Part shown: in pieces, positions 31,052 to 33,210 of the stretch
How positions within the stretch are numbered: position 1 is the first letter of the stretch
Layout of the letters: every line of letters begins with the position of its first letter
Source of the DNA: an uncultured Clostridia bacterium
GTDB taxonomy: Bacteria; Bacillota; Clostridia; Christensenellales; CAG-917
Reading direction: 5' to 3'
Length of the DNA: 33,210 nucleotides
Assembly: GCA_944360115.1 (NCBI GenBank)
Contig: CALVTH010000017.1
Location: 1 to 33,210 of the forward strand
Translations under genes and position numbers: made by a program
The notes under the pieces: model-generated
The model's database searches: none
The model's input: only the letters and a program-made list of their open reading frames with translations
Told to the model about the DNA's origin: nothing

Positions 31052-32829
31052 TTTTCTCCGTCCGAGCTTTCGTCGGTCTCCGTCGCCGCGCCGTCGATCT
31101 CAACCGTTTCGGCGGTCTCCTCCGCCGTTTCGACGAACACTTCGCCGTCGGATTCCTCGACTTCCTTCTCCGCTTCCACGCCGAACGCCGCTTCGGGCAC
31201 ATCGCCCTCCTCCGCGGGTTGGTCGTCGAAAGTCATGCCCGCGGGGGGATAACCGCCGGGGTCGGTCTTGCCGTACAGTTCGTGCACCAGCGCGGTGCGC
31301 TCGGCTTCCTCTTCCTCGGAAAGCACGGTGCCGTTCTTGCGCGCTTCGATGAAGTAACGCACGCGAGTCAGTTTCTTGTTTGTAATCTTATAGTTGAACG
31401 ACGCCCACAACGCAATGGAGATGAACACCACTATCGCAAGTCCCATCAACAGTTTGATCGCCAACAATGCCGACTCGGGCTGATCACCGGCCGCGCTCTG
31501 CGGCACATAATGGGCAGCAGTCATAAACCACCCGACCATACCGACTCCAAGCGCTCCCGCAACCTTTCTTGCGAATGTCATCATACCGCTGTAGGTACCC
31601 GTGGGGCGTTCGCCCGTCGCCATCTGCGCAACATCGACGGTGTCGGGGAAGATTATCCACGGCATCATCTGCGCGCCGCCGAAACCGAGCCCCATGAGAA
31701 ACGCCACAATCGGCACCAGCCAGGACGGAGCCCACGACGGGTCCATAACGCACATCAGTATACCCGCGACGATATAGCAGGGAAGACCCATGCGGAACGC
31801 GAACTGCTTGCTCTTCTTGTCCATAACCCAGCGAGCGAGCGGGAACATACACACCGCCGCCACCATAAGGGGCGCGATTATGAACAACGAGGACATATCC
31901 ATGCCGAATAAGTCTCTGCCTGCCCACACGTCCGTCGCATAGTAGACGGCAAGCGCGGAAATCATATCGGCACAGACGAACGCCGACACGTACATAACGA
32001 TGTGCCAGCGGTAAGAGCGGTTCTTATAAGGCTCGGCATAGTTCTTGACGAACTGTTTGCCGTCGAATTTTTCCTTGGGGCCAGTGGCTTTTATGCGTTC
32101 TTTGACAAACAGTCCGCACACAATAAGCCCGCCGCCGAACAATACCCCGAAGATGATTGCTATCGACAACCAAAATTCCGTTGCCGTAATGCTTGGCATA
32201 AACAAATACCCGTCTTCGCCGTTATTGTACGCGACAAAAGCTTCAACAAACAACAAGGGCAAAACATACGCAAGTCCGCTCGCCGCCGCGTTGAACACCA
32301 GCTTGACGGTATTGGCGTTGTTGCGCTCCTTGAACGACGGAGATATGTCACTTGCCATGGAACAGTACGGCACCATCGTTATCGTGGAGAATGTGTTCCA
32401 CAGCAAATACATAATAACCATCCAGGCAACGAGTCCTGCCGTATTATCCGCTTGAATAATCCCCCATTCGGTTACCGGCAAAAAAAGTAAAAATATTCCA
32501 ACAATGAGGAGTATTCCGCCGAAGAACATATACGGCTTTCTGCGTCCCCACTTGCCGCGAGTGTTGTCCGAGATGAACCCCATAATCGGGTCGGTGATTG
32601 CGTCCCAAATCTTGGACACCATCATTATTGTGGAAGCAATGGCAGGTAAAAGCCCGAGCCCCCCCTCCATATATTTCAGCATCACGCAGGACATCAGCGC
32701 GACGCCGCCGCCGTCCATGAACGCTCCGCAGCCGTAGGCAAGTTTCTCTTTGACGGGAACATAATCGGGCGAATTGCGGTAAGACAGATCTTTTTCCGGC
32801 TTCGCCTTTGCGGTTGTTTTTGCAGTCAT
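31048..32829 (-). CDS. GPH-family (glycoside-pentoside-hexuronide:cation) symporter with acidic tail
   Basis: A 593-aa transporter: KEKLAYGCGAFMDGGGVALM, then DPIMGFISDNTRGKWGRRKPY (the conserved GPH loop), PYCSMASDISPSFKERN and the FPDTVDVAQMATGERPTG stretch of the second half; about 12 membrane segments to residue ~495. The last ~90 residues are a hydrophilic Glu/Asp-rich tail of unknown role. The ATG at 32829 is preceded by GGGAGAAG; the frame is open upstream but lacks a better site. It would import a glycoside or uronide with a cation. First gene of the run that continues with the phosphoesterase and possibly the decarboxylase genes. Confidence 0.9.
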   Translation of the reverse strand: MTAKTTAKAKPEKDLSYRNSPDYVPVKEKLAYGCGAFMDGGGVALMSCVMLKYMEGGLGLLPAIASTIMMVSKIWDAITDPIMGFISDNTRGKWGRRKPYMFFGGILLIVGIFLLFLPVTEWGIIQADNTAGLVAWMVIMYLLWNTFSTITMVPYCSMASDISPSFKERNNANTVKLVFNAAASGLAYVLPLLFVEAFVAYNNGEDGYLFMPSITATEFWLSIAIIFGVLFGGGLIVCGLFVKERIKATGPKEKFDGKQFVKNYAEPYKNRSYRWHIVMYVSAFVCADMISALAVYYATDVWAGRDLFGMDMSSLFIIAPLMVAAVCMFPLARWVMDKKSKQFAFRMGLPCYIVAGILMCVMDPSWAPSWLVPIVAFLMGLGFGGAQMMPWIIFPDTVDVAQMATGERPTGTYSGMMTFARKVAGALGVGMVGWFMTAAHYVPQSAAGDQPESALLAIKLLMGLAIVVFISIALWASFNYKITNKKLTRVRYFIEARKNGTVLSEEEEAERTALVHELYGKTDPGGYPPAGMTFDDQPAEEGDVPEAAFGVEAEKEVEESDGEVFVETAEETAETVEIDGAATETDESSDGEK

Positions 32830-32994
32830 ATTCTTCTCCCTTGCGTGTAACACGCGCGCAATCAAAGTTATGATAACATACGCGCCCGCCCGCGCGCAAT
32901 ATAAATGAGGGGTGCGCGCGCAAATTTTTAATACTTCTTTAACGCACGCCGTTCCCGTGCTCGCACCGCAAATGCGAATTATTCATAAAAACGC

Positions 32995-33023
32995 TTGTAC
33001 ATTCCCTGCCGTCGTGCTATAAT
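32995..33023 (+). promoter_or_regulatory. Promoter of tRNA-Ala
   Basis: TTGTAC (32995-33000), 17 bases, TATAAT (33018-33023), 11 bases above the mature tRNA. The region 32866-32994 also serves as the upstream region of the divergent symporter gene, where I see only a weak TTGCGC/TATCAT candidate. Confidence 0.8.
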
Positions 33024-33034
33024 GCGGAAGCCGT

Positions 33035-33110
33035 GGGGGCGTGGCTCAGGTGGTAGAGCGATGCGTTCGCAACGCATAGGTCAGGGGTTCGAGTCCCCTC
33101 GTCTCCACCA
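33035..33110 (+). tRNA. tRNA-Ala (CGC)
   Basis: A 76-nt tRNA: GGGGGCG pairs with CGTCTCC, including the G3-U70 pair that marks alanine tRNA; the anticodon loop TTCGCAA carries CGC (33068-33070), reading GCG. GGTTCGAGTCC T-arm and an encoded CCA end are present. The CGC isoacceptor suits this G+C-rich genome. Confidence 0.96.
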
Positions 33111-33112
33111 TA

Positions 33113-33149
33113 AGCAAACAAAATTGAACCCCAGTTTTGTTTGCTTTTT
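33113..33149 (+). terminator. Terminator after tRNA-Ala
   Basis: An 11-bp perfect stem AGCAAACAAAA/TTTTGTTTGCT (33113-33123 with 33135-33145) with an 11-base loop, then TTTTC. Confidence 0.88.
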
Positions 33150-33162
33150 CTTTTGTCAACAT

Positions 33163-33195
33163 AAGGCAATCCGTGGTTTTCGGACTGCCTTATTG
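33163..33195. terminator. Second hairpin near the window end, probable terminator
   Basis: AAGGCAATCCG (33163-33173) and CGGACTGCCTT (33181-33191) pair with one mismatch around TGGTTTT, followed by ATTGTTTT. It may back up the tRNA terminator or end a convergent gene beyond the window. Confidence 0.65.
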
Positions 33196-33210
33196 TTTTA
33201 TCTTGCGTGG

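Overview
This 33.2-kb window reads as a G+C-rich genome of a Gram-positive anaerobe, most likely a Clostridia-type Bacillota. Visible grounds are strong AAGGAGG-type ribosome binding sites, canonical TTGACA/TATAAT promoters with 17-bp spacing, an ECF sigma/RsgI-like anti-sigma pair, lipoproteins with lipoboxes, luxS, a manganese-type (yybP-ykoY) riboswitch, and a complete biotin-dependent Na+-pumping decarboxylase set typical of fermenters. The lineage is inferred; no rRNA is present to settle it.

Layout. 1-786: start of rpsI and all of rplM with a promoter and a ~130-nt leader (minus). 891-4667: an XRE-cupin regulator driving a GH31 glycosidase, then a Sir2 deacylase (minus). 4813-6148: a PLP aminotransferase (plus) ending in a bidirectional terminator. 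6206-9237: a P2-type cation ATPase behind a yybP-ykoY aptamer fused to a transcription terminator, which points to Mn2+ export. 9330-13095: an operon of a small membrane protein, a GPH sugar/cation symporter, a metallophosphoesterase and a HAD phosphatase, with 11-bp-periodic operator-like repeats upstream.

13359-16947 is the most unusual part. Right after a tRNA-Ser(GCU) lies a sharply A+T-rich island holding one tightly coupled minus-strand operon: a 60-aa Cys-containing peptide, a stand-alone RadC-like JAMM protein, and two different MccB/ThiF-like E1 enzymes, each with a PqqD-like (RRE) N-terminus. This looks like a peptide-modifying (RiPP) or ubiquitin-like conjugation/deconjugation cassette that I cannot match to a named system.

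16948-23250: a small membrane protein, a nitroreductase-like protein with luxS, then an ECF sigma factor, an RsgI-like anti-sigma protein and two paralogous acidic lipoproteins. A near-identical promoter-like element precedes both the sigma gene and the second lipoprotein, suggesting an autoregulated envelope regulon. 23250-23690 is non-coding with diverged repeats. 23695-25620: a secreted GDSL lipoprotein.

25756-32829 (minus): a GPH symporter and metallophosphoesterase (a second copy of the pairing seen at 9986-12741), then carboxyltransferase, gamma-like subunit, biotin carrier and beta subunit of a Na+-pumping decarboxylase, and BirA, which would biotinylate the carrier. The window closes with a tRNA-Ala(CGC) and terminators.
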